64,000 nt of DNA, taken from contig CAZPVX010000009.1 of the NCBI GenBank assembly GCA_964590135.1, positions 62,001 to 126,000 of the forward strand, written 5' to 3'. Made by a program: the position numbers and the translations under genes. Under the pieces are notes generated by a model. That model was not told where the DNA came from. It worked only from the letters and a program-made list of their open reading frames with translations, and ran no database searches. The stretch's first letter is position 1. Each line of letters begins with the position of its first letter. Origin of the DNA: JBDHWI01 sp964590135 (GTDB lineage Bacteria; Chloroflexota; Anaerolineae; J036; Brachytrichaceae). Positions 53,661-62,389 of this stretch are shown one piece after another.

Positions 53661-54410
53661 TCACTTGCCCACGCCGGTTTCCGCGCCGTACAGCTCGGCG
53701 ACGCCATTGATCACAATCTGGGTGCCGGCTGCCGGCCCTTCCGTCAGATACACGGTCTGGTCGACGATGTAATCGATCGTGACCGGCGCGCGCACAAAGA
53801 CGAGCGGTTCGGAACTCATGTAGACCCAGGTTTCACCCTTGACGTCGTAGATGATGGCGGAATAGGGAATCGACTTGCGCGCTTTGCTGTCGCTCTTCAG
53901 GGTAAGTTCAACCAGCATCCGCTGCCCGGGCTGAAGAGCATGGTCTTTGCCGCGCACTGCGTAATACACCACCTTGGCGCCGCCGGCTTCCTCCTCATCC
54001 CCCATATCGTCTGCCTCAACCTCTGCCTCCACACCGTCATCGTCATCGCTGCCATCAATCGGCAGCACGCGAATTGGCTGGCTGTTGTCGATCCGGCTGA
54101 GGTCGCCATCGGTCATGTTCACGCGCACCCACAGACTCCCATTCGCCGGCGCGGAGCCCATCGTCGCCACAACCTCGCCGCCCACCCTGCGCTTGCGGGT
54201 CACCTGTTCCTCCAGCATTGCCGTAGTCTGGATATCCAGCCTCGTCTTTGCTTTTTCAGTCAGGGTCACTTTCTTCAGCTTCGACCCTTCAATCGGATCG
54301 ACGTGCGATGGCTTCTCTGCTGCTGCAGCCGGTGGTTTGGCAGCGCAGCCAGCCAGCTGGAGACCAGCAACCATCAACAGCGCGGCCATCCAATATTGAT
54401 GCTTCGCCAT
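53661..54410 (-). CDS. Minimal RND adaptor lipoprotein with acidic loop
   Basis: The 249-residue lipoprotein (lipobox LAGC, Cys21 or Cys22) has the beta-barrel and membrane-proximal parts of RND membrane-fusion proteins: KKVTLTEKAKTRLDIQT, then LWVRVNMTDGDLSRI, then RKSIPYSAIIYDVKGETWVYM and PAAGTQIVINGVAELYGAETG. The alpha-hairpin and lipoyl halves that contact an outer-membrane factor are missing, in keeping with an envelope without TolC. Residues 119-141 carry 14 Asp/Glu in 23 positions, a candidate metal-binding loop. It lies between the two RND genes. Confidence 0.82.
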   Translation of the reverse strand: MAKHQYWMAALLMVAGLQLAGCAAKPPAAAAEKPSHVDPIEGSKLKKVTLTEKAKTRLDIQTTAMLEEQVTRKRRVGGEVVATMGSAPANGSLWVRVNMTDGDLSRIDNSQPIRVLPIDGSDDDDGVEAEVEADDMGDEEEAGGAKVVYYAVRGKDHALQPGQRMLVELTLKSDSKARKSIPYSAIIYDVKGETWVYMSSEPLVFVRAPVTIDYIVDQTVYLTEGPAAGTQIVINGVAELYGAETGVGK

Positions 54411-54481
54411 GGCATTCCTCCTGTGTTCGTTGCGCCGCCGGCCAGATCACGTGTGCTGATCTGGCCGGCGGCAGGTCTGGT

Positions 54482-57400
54482 TTACTTGGCTGGGACAGTG
54501 GGCAAGGGCGCCACTGCAAACTCTTCGCTTGTGCCGGCGACGCGGCAAAACCTCAAATACAGCGCCGGCACGATGCACAGATTGAGCAGGGTCGAGGTGA
54601 CCAAACCACCCATCGTCACAATCGCCAGGGTGTGCAAGATCTCCTGCCCCGCCACATTGCCGCGCAACACAAACGGCAGCAGCAGCGCGGCGATCACCAG
54701 CGCAGTGGTCACGATGCGCACGACCATCTCGCGCGACCCGCGCATCACCAGCGCCAGGCCAAACGGCTCGCCCTCAACTCGGCGCAATTCCTGCAATCGA
54801 ACAATCAACATGACACAGTTGCGCAACGCCACCGTAAGGACAAGCAGCAAGCCTGCCATCACACCCAGCGATGCGAGTCCCGCGCCGGCTGCGAGCGCCG
54901 CCAACAGCCCGCCCACCAGCGCCAGCGGCAGGCTCAGAAACGCCACCGTTGCAGTGCGCCAACTGCCGAAGGCTGCCTGCAACAACAGAAAAGCTCCAAT
55001 CAGGGAGATGGCGATGGCGAGGAAGACCCGCTGCTGCATCGCCTGCTGCTCAGACAGATGGCCCAGCACCGAGGCATGGTATTCCAGGGGGAATTGGACG
55101 CCTTTGATCGCGCGCTCAATGTCGCTGGCGATGGCGCCGGCATCGCGCCCTTGCGGGGTGAAAGTGATGTCGATGTAGGGCGAGATGCTCTCGCGCCGAA
55201 TCACGTTCGGGCTGGACGCAACGCGCACGTTGGCCACGTCTTCCAGTCGCACATGACCGCCGAAGGGGGTATCGATCAGCAATTCGCGAATATTGGTGAT
55301 GTTCTGGCGCGCCTCTGGGATGCTCCATACCACCACATCGAACACCTTCTGATCTTCAAACAGGCTGCCCACCTGCAAGCCCGAGAACATGATTGCCGCC
55401 GCGCGCCGCACATCGCCTGGCTTGATCCCAAAGCGTTCAGCTTTGGCAAGATCGACTTCGATCTCGACCGTCGGCTCTTCCGCCGGCAGGTCGAGTTGGG
55501 CATTGGCGACGCCACTGATGCCGGCGACGATCTGGCGCATCTTCTCCGCTTCTGCTTTCAAGACATCCAGGTTCTCGCCAAACACACGCACCGCCATGCC
55601 CTGGTCTGTTCGGGTGTTGATGGGCTTGCTGCGATCCTGGAAGTAAGTCAGCACATCGGCCTGAACGCCCGGGTATCCGCCAGCGATCCCACGAATCGCA
55701 GCGAGAGTTTCCTCGTAGTGGGCAGCCGGGTCGATGCTGACCCAGATCTGCGCCGAATTGATGCCGACGACCTGATCGCCGAACACGGCGCGGCCCATGT
55801 GAGCGCCGACATTTCGCACGCCTGCCAATGCGCGCAACTCATTGCTGGCCTGATCGGCAATGCTCAGCATCGCCGGGTGCGATGTGCCGGGCGGGGCAGA
55901 CAGGCTGATCAGCACTTCCGGCTCCTTGAAGGTCGGCAGCAGCGTCTGGAGTTGCGATTGCTGAGACAGCAATGGCAAGGACAGCAGGCCGGCGACAACC
56001 AGCACGCCGATGAGCGCATAGATCAGGCGCAACCGGCTGACGCCGGGCAACATGATCCGCCCGTACAGCTGCTGCAAACCGCGCGCCAGGAGTGGCTCGC
56101 CACGACCTGGCAGCGCGCCGAATGCGCCAGAGTGCAGAATCAGGCTGAGACCGGGCGTCAGCAGCAGAGCTGCCGCCATCGAGGCGATGACGGCGATGAT
56201 GTATGACATCGCTAACGGCTGGAAGAACGCGCCGGAAATGCCGTCGAAGAAGAAAACCGGCACGATGATCAGCAGCACGATCAGCGCGGCAAACAGCATG
56301 CTGCCGCGCATTTCACTGGCCGCGCCCAGCACCATGTTGAAGGTGGATTGTGTCGAGCCTTCCTTGCGCAGCCGGCGGATGCGCTGCGCGATGTGCTCTG
56401 TATCGACGACTGCATCATCGATGACAACGCCAAGCGCAATGGCCAGGCCGGCCAGCACGATCACGTTGAGCGTCGCGCCGCGCAGGTTCAACACGATCAG
56501 CGCAGCCAGCATCGCAACCGGCACAGCCAGCATGACAACCAGTGCCGAGCGCCAATTCAAGAAAGCGAGCAGCACCAGTGTCGCCAGCACCGCGCCGATC
56601 AGCAGCGAGGTGCTGACGTTGCTCATACTGTTCTCGATGTAGGAAGCCGGGCGGAAGATGGCCGTGTTGATGTCGATGCCGCCGAGGCCGGGTTTCATCT
56701 CATCGAGCGCCTGCTCAATACCGCGCGTCACTTCGAGTGTATTGGTGTTTGGCAACTTCTCCACGATCAGCAACAGGCCGGGGCCATCCGTGGAGCGGGC
56801 ATCGCCGATCAGCGGTTGATGGTCTTCCACAACCTTCGCCACGTCGCTCAGGCGCAAGGTCGTGCCTTCCACCGCCACCTGTCCCAGCTCGGCCGCCGAT
56901 GAAATCGGCGAGACGTGCCAGATGCCCAGACGCTGCTGAGGTGTGTCGATGAATCCGCCCGTGCCAGGCGTCGAAGCTTCCAGAAAGCTCAGTGACGACA
57001 CCCACAGCGCATTGCCAGTGGTTTCCAACACCTGCTGAAGGGCAACATTGTTGGCACGCAAACGCTCCGGATCCACCTGCACCTGCAATTGGCGGTCGCG
57101 TTGACCCCAGATCGCCACATTGGAGACGCCGGGCACGCCCATCAACTTGGGGCCGATCGTCCAGCGCGCCAAGACCGACATGTCGATCGGTGAAATGTCC
57201 TTGGAAGACAGACCGACGATGATGAAGCGGCTGGCTGACGAGAGTGGCTGCAACATGATCGGCGGCTTTGACACATGCGGCAATGCAACAGCCTGGGTCA
57301 TCCGTTCAGACACCATCTGCCGCGCTTGCATGAGATCTGTGCCGGGTTCAAAGAACACCACGATCGATGACATGCCAGGCACAGATTGCGAACGAATCGT

Positions 57401-57643
57401 GTCCAGCCAGGCAACGCCGCTCAACAAATCCTGCTCCATCGGCACAGTGATGAGTTGCTCCACCTCCTCGGCCGACAAACCAAGCGCTTCAGTCTGGATT
57501 TCGACGTAGGGTGGTGAGAACTCAGGCAACACGTCGACTGGCATTCGGCGAACCTGAATGTAGCCGAACGTGGTCAAGACCACGGCCAGAATGGCGAACA
57601 AAAATCGATACTGAAGACTCCACCGAATGATCCCCTTGAGCAT
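54482..57643 (-). CDS. RND efflux transporter, CusA/CzcA family, second copy
   Basis: The 1053-residue pump has the same layout as the other copy: QYRFLFAILAVVLTTFGYIQV, VDVLPEFSPPYVEIQTEALG, and helix-4 motif ALGVVIDDAVVDTEHIAQRI. Loop motifs such as GTGGFIDTPQQRL match GTGGFLDTPNQRL in the partner. The ATG at 57643 is preceded by AGGAGG at a good distance. It is the first gene of the five-gene efflux operon and is divergent from the OmpR-type regulator. The His in DTEHIAQ versus Asn in DVENIVR is one of many differences between the two pumps. Confidence 0.9.
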   Translation of the reverse strand: MLKGIIRWSLQYRFLFAILAVVLTTFGYIQVRRMPVDVLPEFSPPYVEIQTEALGLSAEEVEQLITVPMEQDLLSGVAWLDTIRSQSVPGMSSIVVFFEPGTDLMQARQMVSERMTQAVALPHVSKPPIMLQPLSSASRFIIVGLSSKDISPIDMSVLARWTIGPKLMGVPGVSNVAIWGQRDRQLQVQVDPERLRANNVALQQVLETTGNALWVSSLSFLEASTPGTGGFIDTPQQRLGIWHVSPISSAAELGQVAVEGTTLRLSDVAKVVEDHQPLIGDARSTDGPGLLLIVEKLPNTNTLEVTRGIEQALDEMKPGLGGIDINTAIFRPASYIENSMSNVSTSLLIGAVLATLVLLAFLNWRSALVVMLAVPVAMLAALIVLNLRGATLNVIVLAGLAIALGVVIDDAVVDTEHIAQRIRRLRKEGSTQSTFNMVLGAASEMRGSMLFAALIVLLIIVPVFFFDGISGAFFQPLAMSYIIAVIASMAAALLLTPGLSLILHSGAFGALPGRGEPLLARGLQQLYGRIMLPGVSRLRLIYALIGVLVVAGLLSLPLLSQQSQLQTLLPTFKEPEVLISLSAPPGTSHPAMLSIADQASNELRALAGVRNVGAHMGRAVFGDQVVGINSAQIWVSIDPAAHYEETLAAIRGIAGGYPGVQADVLTYFQDRSKPINTRTDQGMAVRVFGENLDVLKAEAEKMRQIVAGISGVANAQLDLPAEEPTVEIEVDLAKAERFGIKPGDVRRAAAIMFSGLQVGSLFEDQKVFDVVVWSIPEARQNITNIRELLIDTPFGGHVRLEDVANVRVASSPNVIRRESISPYIDITFTPQGRDAGAIASDIERAIKGVQFPLEYHASVLGHLSEQQAMQQRVFLAIAISLIGAFLLLQAAFGSWRTATVAFLSLPLALVGGLLAALAAGAGLASLGVMAGLLLVLTVALRNCVMLIVRLQELRRVEGEPFGLALVMRGSREMVVRIVTTALVIAALLLPFVLRGNVAGQEILHTLAIVTMGGLVTSTLLNLCIVPALYLRFCRVAGTSEEFAVAPLPTVPAK

Positions 57644-57766
57644 TTTCGTGACCTCCTCCTGAGTGTGACTTGAAGTGATGGCGATTTGAATGCCTGGCAG
57701 ACGCCTTGGAGCAGCAAGGTGGTGCAAAACAGGCACGATATGCCTTCACCGTCCGCCAACAGACAC

Positions 57767-57789
57767 TTGTGACATCCCTCTTGTCACAA
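57767..57789. promoter_or_regulatory. Inverted repeat TTGTGACA-7-TGTCACAA, candidate operator
   Basis: Perfect 8-bp arms separated by seven bases, 124 nt upstream of the first RND gene. The symmetric form suggests a dimeric regulator rather than the direct repeats usual for OmpR-type proteins. Confidence 0.55.
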
Positions 57790-57843
57790 TTGGCGAGCAT
57801 GCATCGAACAATCAACACAAAACGATCAAAAAAACGTTGTCGC

Positions 57844-57860
57844 CCATGTTTGCAACATGG
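57844..57860. promoter_or_regulatory. Inverted repeat CCATGTT-3-AACATGG, candidate operator
   Basis: Perfect 7-bp arms separated by TGC, about midway between the divergent efflux operon and the two-component genes. Confidence 0.5.
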
Positions 57861-57902
57861 TTACACTACGAAAAACGCCATTACGCAATGACATTGCATC
57901 AC

Positions 57903-57936
57903 GCGCTTTCTGTCGCGCTATCTGACGCTATTTCAT
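57903..57936. promoter_or_regulatory. Direct repeats upstream of the OmpR-type regulator gene
   Basis: GCGCTTTCTGTC is followed at once by GCGCTATCTGAC (10 of 12 identical), then GCTATTTCAT. Head-to-tail sites of 10-12 bp are typical for OmpR-family response regulators, and they end 20 nt before the TTGACA element. Confidence 0.45.
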
Positions 57937-57955
57937 TGCATATCGCAAAGAGCTA

Positions 57956-57984
57956 TTGACAATTCGCGCAACTACGTTGAGAAT
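57956..57984 (+). promoter_or_regulatory. Promoter-like TTGACA-17-GAGAAT
   Basis: A perfect TTGACA is followed after 17 bp by GAGAAT (four of six matches to TATAAT). It lies 160 nt before the response regulator start. Confidence 0.5.
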
Positions 57985-58146
57985 TATTTTTAGACAGTGT
58001 TTGTAGGGTTTCTCTTAGGGGATGGGGCCTTGTTTCTCATCAAATCCCAATGTGGTTGCCCTGCCACGTCATCACTCATCTAGAACACTTCGCTGCACAT
58101 CGTCGCGGCAGAGGCACAAGCACATCACCATGCGAGGGGGCTGGTT

Positions 58147-58836
58147 ATGCGCATTCTGCTCATCGAGGACGACGAACGGCTCGCGCGCCTTATCGGCGCA
58201 TTTTTCGATCAAAGACACTACCGCGTGGACGTTGCCCACGATGGCAACCTCGGCTTGGAGATGGCGCTGACTCAGGCCTATGGGGTCGGCATCATCGACT
58301 GGATGCTGCCGAATCGGGATGGGCCGGCGATCTGCCGCGCCGTGCGCAACGCGCGCGTGCAAATGGCGCTGCTGATGCTCACCGCGCGCAGCCAGGTGGA
58401 AGATCGCATTGCAGGGTTGGACAACGGCGCAGACGACTACCTGTCCAAACCTTTTGACCTTGAGGAATTGGCGGCGCGCGTGCGCGCGATGAGCCGGCGC
58501 TATCAATCAGCGCAATTACTTGGCAGCGACGCGATAGAGTTGCGCTACGGCGACATCACGCTGGACGTCCAATCCCACACTGCGCGACGGGGCAACAGCA
58601 GCCTCAGCTTGACTATCACGGAATGGGAAGTGTTGGAGTGTTTGATGCGGCATCCACACCAGGTTTTGACGCGCGAGCAAATCTTTCAACGCGTCTGGCC
58701 GCCGAACAGCCTGGTGCAAGTCACCATCGTCGACTTGTACATCTCCTATCTACGGCATAAACTCAACGTGATCCAAGGCTTGCACGATCCGATTGAAACT
58801 GTGCGCGGACTTGGATATCGGATGCGGGGAGGATGA
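58147..58836 (+). CDS. OmpR/PhoB-family response regulator
   Basis: The 229-residue protein has a receiver domain (acidic pair in IEDDE, phosphorylation site Asp51 in GIIDWMLPN, TARS and SKPF motifs) and a C-terminal winged-helix domain (about 130-228; LTITEWEVLECLMRHPHQVLTREQIFQRVW, TVRGLGYRMRGG). It is followed 3 nt later by its histidine kinase gene. Its position divergent from the RND operon makes it the likely activator of that operon. The ATG at 58147 follows a GAGGGGG stretch. Confidence 0.93.
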   Translation: MRILLIEDDERLARLIGAFFDQRHYRVDVAHDGNLGLEMALTQAYGVGIIDWMLPNRDGPAICRAVRNARVQMALLMLTARSQVEDRIAGLDNGADDYLSKPFDLEELAARVRAMSRRYQSAQLLGSDAIELRYGDITLDVQSHTARRGNSSLSLTITEWEVLECLMRHPHQVLTREQIFQRVWPPNSLVQVTIVDLYISYLRHKLNVIQGLHDPIETVRGLGYRMRGG

Positions 58837-58839
58837 GTC

Positions 58840-60246
58840 GTGTTCAACATTCTGCGTCTGGCGCAAGCGCGACATCCAAGCCGGCCTACACAGGTCGAAC
58901 CGGAGGGGAATATTTTCAGCGCGTTGCGCACATCGCTCACCGCCAGTTCGATTTTGAAGATGCTTGCGCTGGTAGCGCTGTCATCAGGACTGCTGTATGG
59001 AGCGACCGCCTACTATCTGTCCTATGTCACAGACAAGGCGCTGCTGGAAGTGATGGCAGTCGAATACAAAGCGCTTGGCCTGCCCCTGCCCGACGACTTG
59101 CAACATCTTGAACAACCCTGGCTTTTGGTTGGGCAAATCGAAGATACCTATGACGACGAAGACACAGTCGAACTGATCAGCCTGCTCGATGCGCGGGGTC
59201 GTCCGCTGAAGCATGTCAGATCGAGCCAGTCATTGCTGGACAGGTTGAAACTGCGCGAGCCGGACGCGCTGTTTTCGGCGCGCGCCAACGGTGACGATTT
59301 CCGCAGTGTATATGCGGGCAACAGCGTGCATCTGCGGCTCTACACACGCGCATTGCCGGCCGGCGCGCCAGCGGCCTACATCCAGCTTGGTCGCTTCTTG
59401 ACCGAGGACGATCGCATCAAGCATCAGTTGCTCTCCATCCTCTTCGTGTCGGGCGCACTCATCACGGTGGGTTCCGGCGCGATGAGCTGGTGGTTGGCTG
59501 GCAGATCGTTGCGCTCCACGCGCCGGTTGTGGGAGCAGCAGCAAACCTTCGTGGCCAACGCCAGCCATGAATTGCGCACGCCGCTCACGCTCATTCGCGC
59601 CAGCGCGCAAGTGCTTCAACTCAATCTCGATCACACCCACCCCCAACGGGTCTTGCTCGACGATGTGCTAAGTGAAACAGATTACATGTCGCATCTGGTG
59701 GATGACATGCTGGTGTTGTCACGCCTGGATGCGGGTCAGTTGAAGCTCGATTTGTTGCCAGTTGATCTTTGTGATTTCTTGTCCAGGGTGGCGCACTCTT
59801 TCACAGCGCTTGCACAAGACAAACGAGTAAGCGTGGGTGTGGCCGGCGCAGAGGGCGTCGTTCTCGCGGACCCCACCCGCCTGTGGCAAGTGCTGTTGAT
59901 CCTGCTTGACAACTCCCTGCGCCACACGCCAGCCGGCGGAACCATCACCTTGGAATCAAGGCTCTGCGACGCCGGCGCAAAGATCATCGTCACCGACACC
60001 GGCAATGGCATTCCGCCAGCCGATCTGCCGCACATCTTCGAACGGTTCTACAAAGCCAGCAACTCGCACAGCGACAAGCGCTCTGCTGGCCTGGGGCTGT
60101 CCATCGCCAAGCCGCTCGTGGAGATGCACAAGGGTGTCATCAATATCCAAAGCGCACCAGGCACCCGCACTGTCGTCACCATCACATTGCCGGCGCCGGC
60201 AATCGATGAACAAGGAAACATGTTGCTATATGACGCGTGCAACTGA
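58840..60246 (+). CDS. Sensor histidine kinase (HisKA type)
   Basis: The 468-residue kinase has two membrane helices (about 45-68 and 195-217) enclosing a sensor domain of roughly 125 residues with an acidic stretch (IEDTYDDEDTVE), then a HisKA domain with phospho-acceptor His243 (NASHELRTPLTLI) and an ATPase domain with N-box LLILLDNSLRHTP, G1 VTDTGNGIP and G2 SAGLGLSIAK. It starts at a GTG, 3 nt after the response regulator stop. The acidic sensor region could bind cations, in line with a metal-efflux role, but this is conjecture. Confidence 0.92.
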   Translation: MFNILRLAQARHPSRPTQVEPEGNIFSALRTSLTASSILKMLALVALSSGLLYGATAYYLSYVTDKALLEVMAVEYKALGLPLPDDLQHLEQPWLLVGQIEDTYDDEDTVELISLLDARGRPLKHVRSSQSLLDRLKLREPDALFSARANGDDFRSVYAGNSVHLRLYTRALPAGAPAAYIQLGRFLTEDDRIKHQLLSILFVSGALITVGSGAMSWWLAGRSLRSTRRLWEQQQTFVANASHELRTPLTLIRASAQVLQLNLDHTHPQRVLLDDVLSETDYMSHLVDDMLVLSRLDAGQLKLDLLPVDLCDFLSRVAHSFTALAQDKRVSVGVAGAEGVVLADPTRLWQVLLILLDNSLRHTPAGGTITLESRLCDAGAKIIVTDTGNGIPPADLPHIFERFYKASNSHSDKRSAGLGLSIAKPLVEMHKGVINIQSAPGTRTVVTITLPAPAIDEQGNMLLYDACN

Positions 60247-60336
60247 ACAGTCAACTGAGCCGGCTTGACCAGCCACATCAAGCCCCACTTGCGCCTTACT
60301 GCGACATGCGGCAAAGGATATCCGCACTGGACATGC

Positions 60337-61026
60337 CTATCCCAGCTTCACCAGCTTGCGACGCGCCGCCTTCACCAGGATTTGCGCGCGGTCATTCGCG
60401 TGCAGTTTGCCCATGATCTTGCTGATGTGATTCTTGACCGTGCCTTCGCTTAACACCAGCGACTCAGCGATCTCGCGGTTGGTTTTGCCCTCAGCCAGCA
60501 GGACAAGCACATCCATCTCGCGTGGGGTCAGCCTTTCCACCACCGCGTCATCCGCCGGCGCGCCAGCATCCGCCGGCTCAGCCAGCCCACTCAGCCGGCG
60601 AAACTCGTCCATCACCTTGCGCGCGACGCCAGCGTCCAGATGCGATTCGCCATGATGCACGCTGCGAATGGCGGCCAGCACCGCATCACTGTGCGCGCCT
60701 TTCAGCAGATAGCACATCGCGCCGGCGCGCACACCCTCGAACACCATGTCATCTGCATCGTAGGTGGTCAGAATGATCACGCCGGCGCCGGGCAATTCCG
60801 ACACGATCTGGCGCGTGGCCGCGATGCCATTCAGGGTCGGCATGACGATATCCATGAGGATGACATCTGGTTGCAGCCGCGCGGCCAGCGCGACTGCCTC
60901 TGCGCCATCACTCGCCAGCCCGACCACTTCCATGTCTGGCTCGTTGCGCAAAATCAACGCCAGCCCATGCCGGATGATCTCCTGGTCATCGGCGATCAGC
61001 ACGCGAATCTTGCCCTCACTCACCAT
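60337..61026 (-). CDS. NarL/FixJ-family response regulator
   Basis: The 229-residue regulator has a receiver domain (IADDQEIIRHGL, phosphorylation site Asp59 in VILMDIVMP, TTYD, LLKGAHSD) and a LuxR-type helix-turn-helix (about 165-225; LTPREMDVLVLLAEGKTNREIAESL, EGTVKNHISKIMGKL). Its start overlaps the kinase stop by 7 nt. As in many MacB-like exporter loci it probably controls the ABC genes upstream of it in the same operon. It converges with the OmpR-type kinase gene; the 90 nt between them show no clear terminator. Confidence 0.93.
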   Translation of the reverse strand: MVSEGKIRVLIADDQEIIRHGLALILRNEPDMEVVGLASDGAEAVALAARLQPDVILMDIVMPTLNGIAATRQIVSELPGAGVIILTTYDADDMVFEGVRAGAMCYLLKGAHSDAVLAAIRSVHHGESHLDAGVARKVMDEFRRLSGLAEPADAGAPADDAVVERLTPREMDVLVLLAEGKTNREIAESLVLSEGTVKNHISKIMGKLHANDRAQILVKAARRKLVKLG

Positions 61027-62345
61027 GTCACCTCGATGATCGTGCCGTGCCCGGCGCGGCTGACAATGTGCAGCCGCGCGCGCATGGACGTCGCCCGCTC
61101 GCGCATGCCGCGCAAGCCATAGCGGCCATTTTGTGGCCGCGCATCGTCAAAGCCAATACCATCATCGCTGATGCGCAGCCGGCGCGCCGCCAGCACCACC
61201 TGCACATGCTGCGCATTGGCGTGCCGCTCCACGTTGTTCAACGCCTCTTGCGCGATGCCAAACAATGATTGCGCATCCGCCGGCGCAAGATTCGGCTCGC
61301 CATCCTCAATCACCAGTTCGCCCTGCACATTGGCGCGGCGCTCCACAAGATCGAGTTGGCGTTGGATGGCCTGCTTCAACCCCAGTTCACTCACGACGTC
61401 TGAGCGCAAGCCGACGATGGCATTCCGTGCCGTCTCAAGGCCATTGTGCGCCAATTCACTGGCGCGCGACAGCTCGGCCTTCACTTCCGTCGCTTGCGGA
61501 TCAACGATGGCGGTGACGGCATCGAGGTGGACAGCAAGGCCAGCGAGCGTGTGGGCCAGCGTGTCGTGCAACTCGCGCGCAAGCTGCATGCGCTCGCGAG
61601 ACGCTGCCAGTTGCTCGCGAATGCTGGCCTGCGCCGCCAGTTGCCGGTTGGCTTCGGCAAGTTGCGCATTAGCTTGCTCCGTCTGCGCCTGCTCGGCGCG
61701 TTGCTGATCGGCCAGCACGCCGACGAAATAGCACACCATGCCGATGACCAGCCCCTGCCCCAGAAGCAGGACAACCGCATCGATCACCCGCTCATCACCG
61801 CGCAGGTTGGCCGGCGTGATCTGCCACACGAGCAACACGCTGACCGCGATGCACAGACTGGTGAAAAAGGCCCAACCGATGGCGCTGCGCCGGCCACCCA
61901 GCCATGCGCCGATCACCGCCGGCAGCAGTGCGAACAGCAGCAACTCGCCGATTGGACCAGACACCAGGCTGGCAGGAGAGGCGCCGCTCACCACCAATTC
62001 GTACAGCGGCACGCCAATCTCGGGGTTGGTGGCCGCCAGCCGAATGCCCACGAGAACCGGCTGGTTGATCTGCCATGCAAAGCAGATGATCATCAGCGCC
62101 AGCACGACTTGCACGTTGCGCCGCGAAGACATGATGCGCGGCGACAGGGTGGCAGCAAACAACACAACCACCGGCAAAGTGGCAATCGCATCGATGGTGA
62201 TGACAGTGCGCGTCAGTTCGGTGGCAGCAGCGCCGGCCAGCAACATCTCTGCGTTGGACGCGAGGACATCGCTCGCCATGGCAAAGAAGGCCAGCGCGAT
62301 TTGCACAATCAAGCTCAGCCGGATGAGGCGTGTCGCTTCCTTCAA
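61020..62345 (-). CDS. Sensor histidine kinase (HisKA_3/NarX type)
   Basis: The 441-residue kinase has about six N-terminal membrane helices (10-200) with little extracellular sequence, a coiled coil (about 205-250), the HisKA_3 motif with His260 (LARELHDTLAHTLAGL) and an ATPase domain with LFGIAQEALNNVERHANA, ISDDGIGFD and RYGLRGMRERA. The membrane-embedded sensor suggests detection of an envelope-active compound, as in LiaS/BceS-like systems. It follows the permease gene by 44 nt. Confidence 0.92.
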   Translation of the reverse strand: MKEATRLIRLSLIVQIALAFFAMASDVLASNAEMLLAGAAATELTRTVITIDAIATLPVVVLFAATLSPRIMSSRRNVQVVLALMIICFAWQINQPVLVGIRLAATNPEIGVPLYELVVSGASPASLVSGPIGELLLFALLPAVIGAWLGGRRSAIGWAFFTSLCIAVSVLLVWQITPANLRGDERVIDAVVLLLGQGLVIGMVCYFVGVLADQQRAEQAQTEQANAQLAEANRQLAAQASIREQLAASRERMQLARELHDTLAHTLAGLAVHLDAVTAIVDPQATEVKAELSRASELAHNGLETARNAIVGLRSDVVSELGLKQAIQRQLDLVERRANVQGELVIEDGEPNLAPADAQSLFGIAQEALNNVERHANAQHVQVVLAARRLRISDDGIGFDDARPQNGRYGLRGMRERATSMRARLHIVSRAGHGTIIEVTW

Positions 62346-62359
62346 GGGTTGGAGTGAAT

Positions 62360-62383
62360 TATCGGGCCGCGCGTGGCCCGATA
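62360..62383. other. 9-bp perfect hairpin between the permease and kinase genes
   Basis: TATCGGGCC and its complement flank GCGCGT in the 44-nt intercistronic gap. No T-run follows on the minus strand, so it is more likely an mRNA stability or processing element than a terminator. Confidence 0.5.
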
Positions 62384-62389
62384 CAAGCG

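Larger units (their letters stand above)
57644..58146. other. 503-bp divergent regulatory region of the efflux locus
   Basis: There is no plausible gene here. It holds two perfect inverted repeats (57767-57789 and 57844-57860), a direct-repeat block (57903-57936) and a promoter-like pair (57956-57984) facing the response regulator gene. It is noticeably more AT-rich than its surroundings between about 57800 and 58020. Confidence 0.8.

Noticed and set aside
53631..55178. 515-codon open frame on the plus strand
   Set aside because: It is antisense to the adaptor and RND genes and shows no recognisable motifs.
54248..56206. 652-codon open frame on the plus strand
   Set aside because: It lies opposite the second RND pump gene and is very rich in Gln, Arg and His, the usual look of an antisense frame in GC-rich coding DNA; the minus-strand product is clearly homologous to RND pumps.
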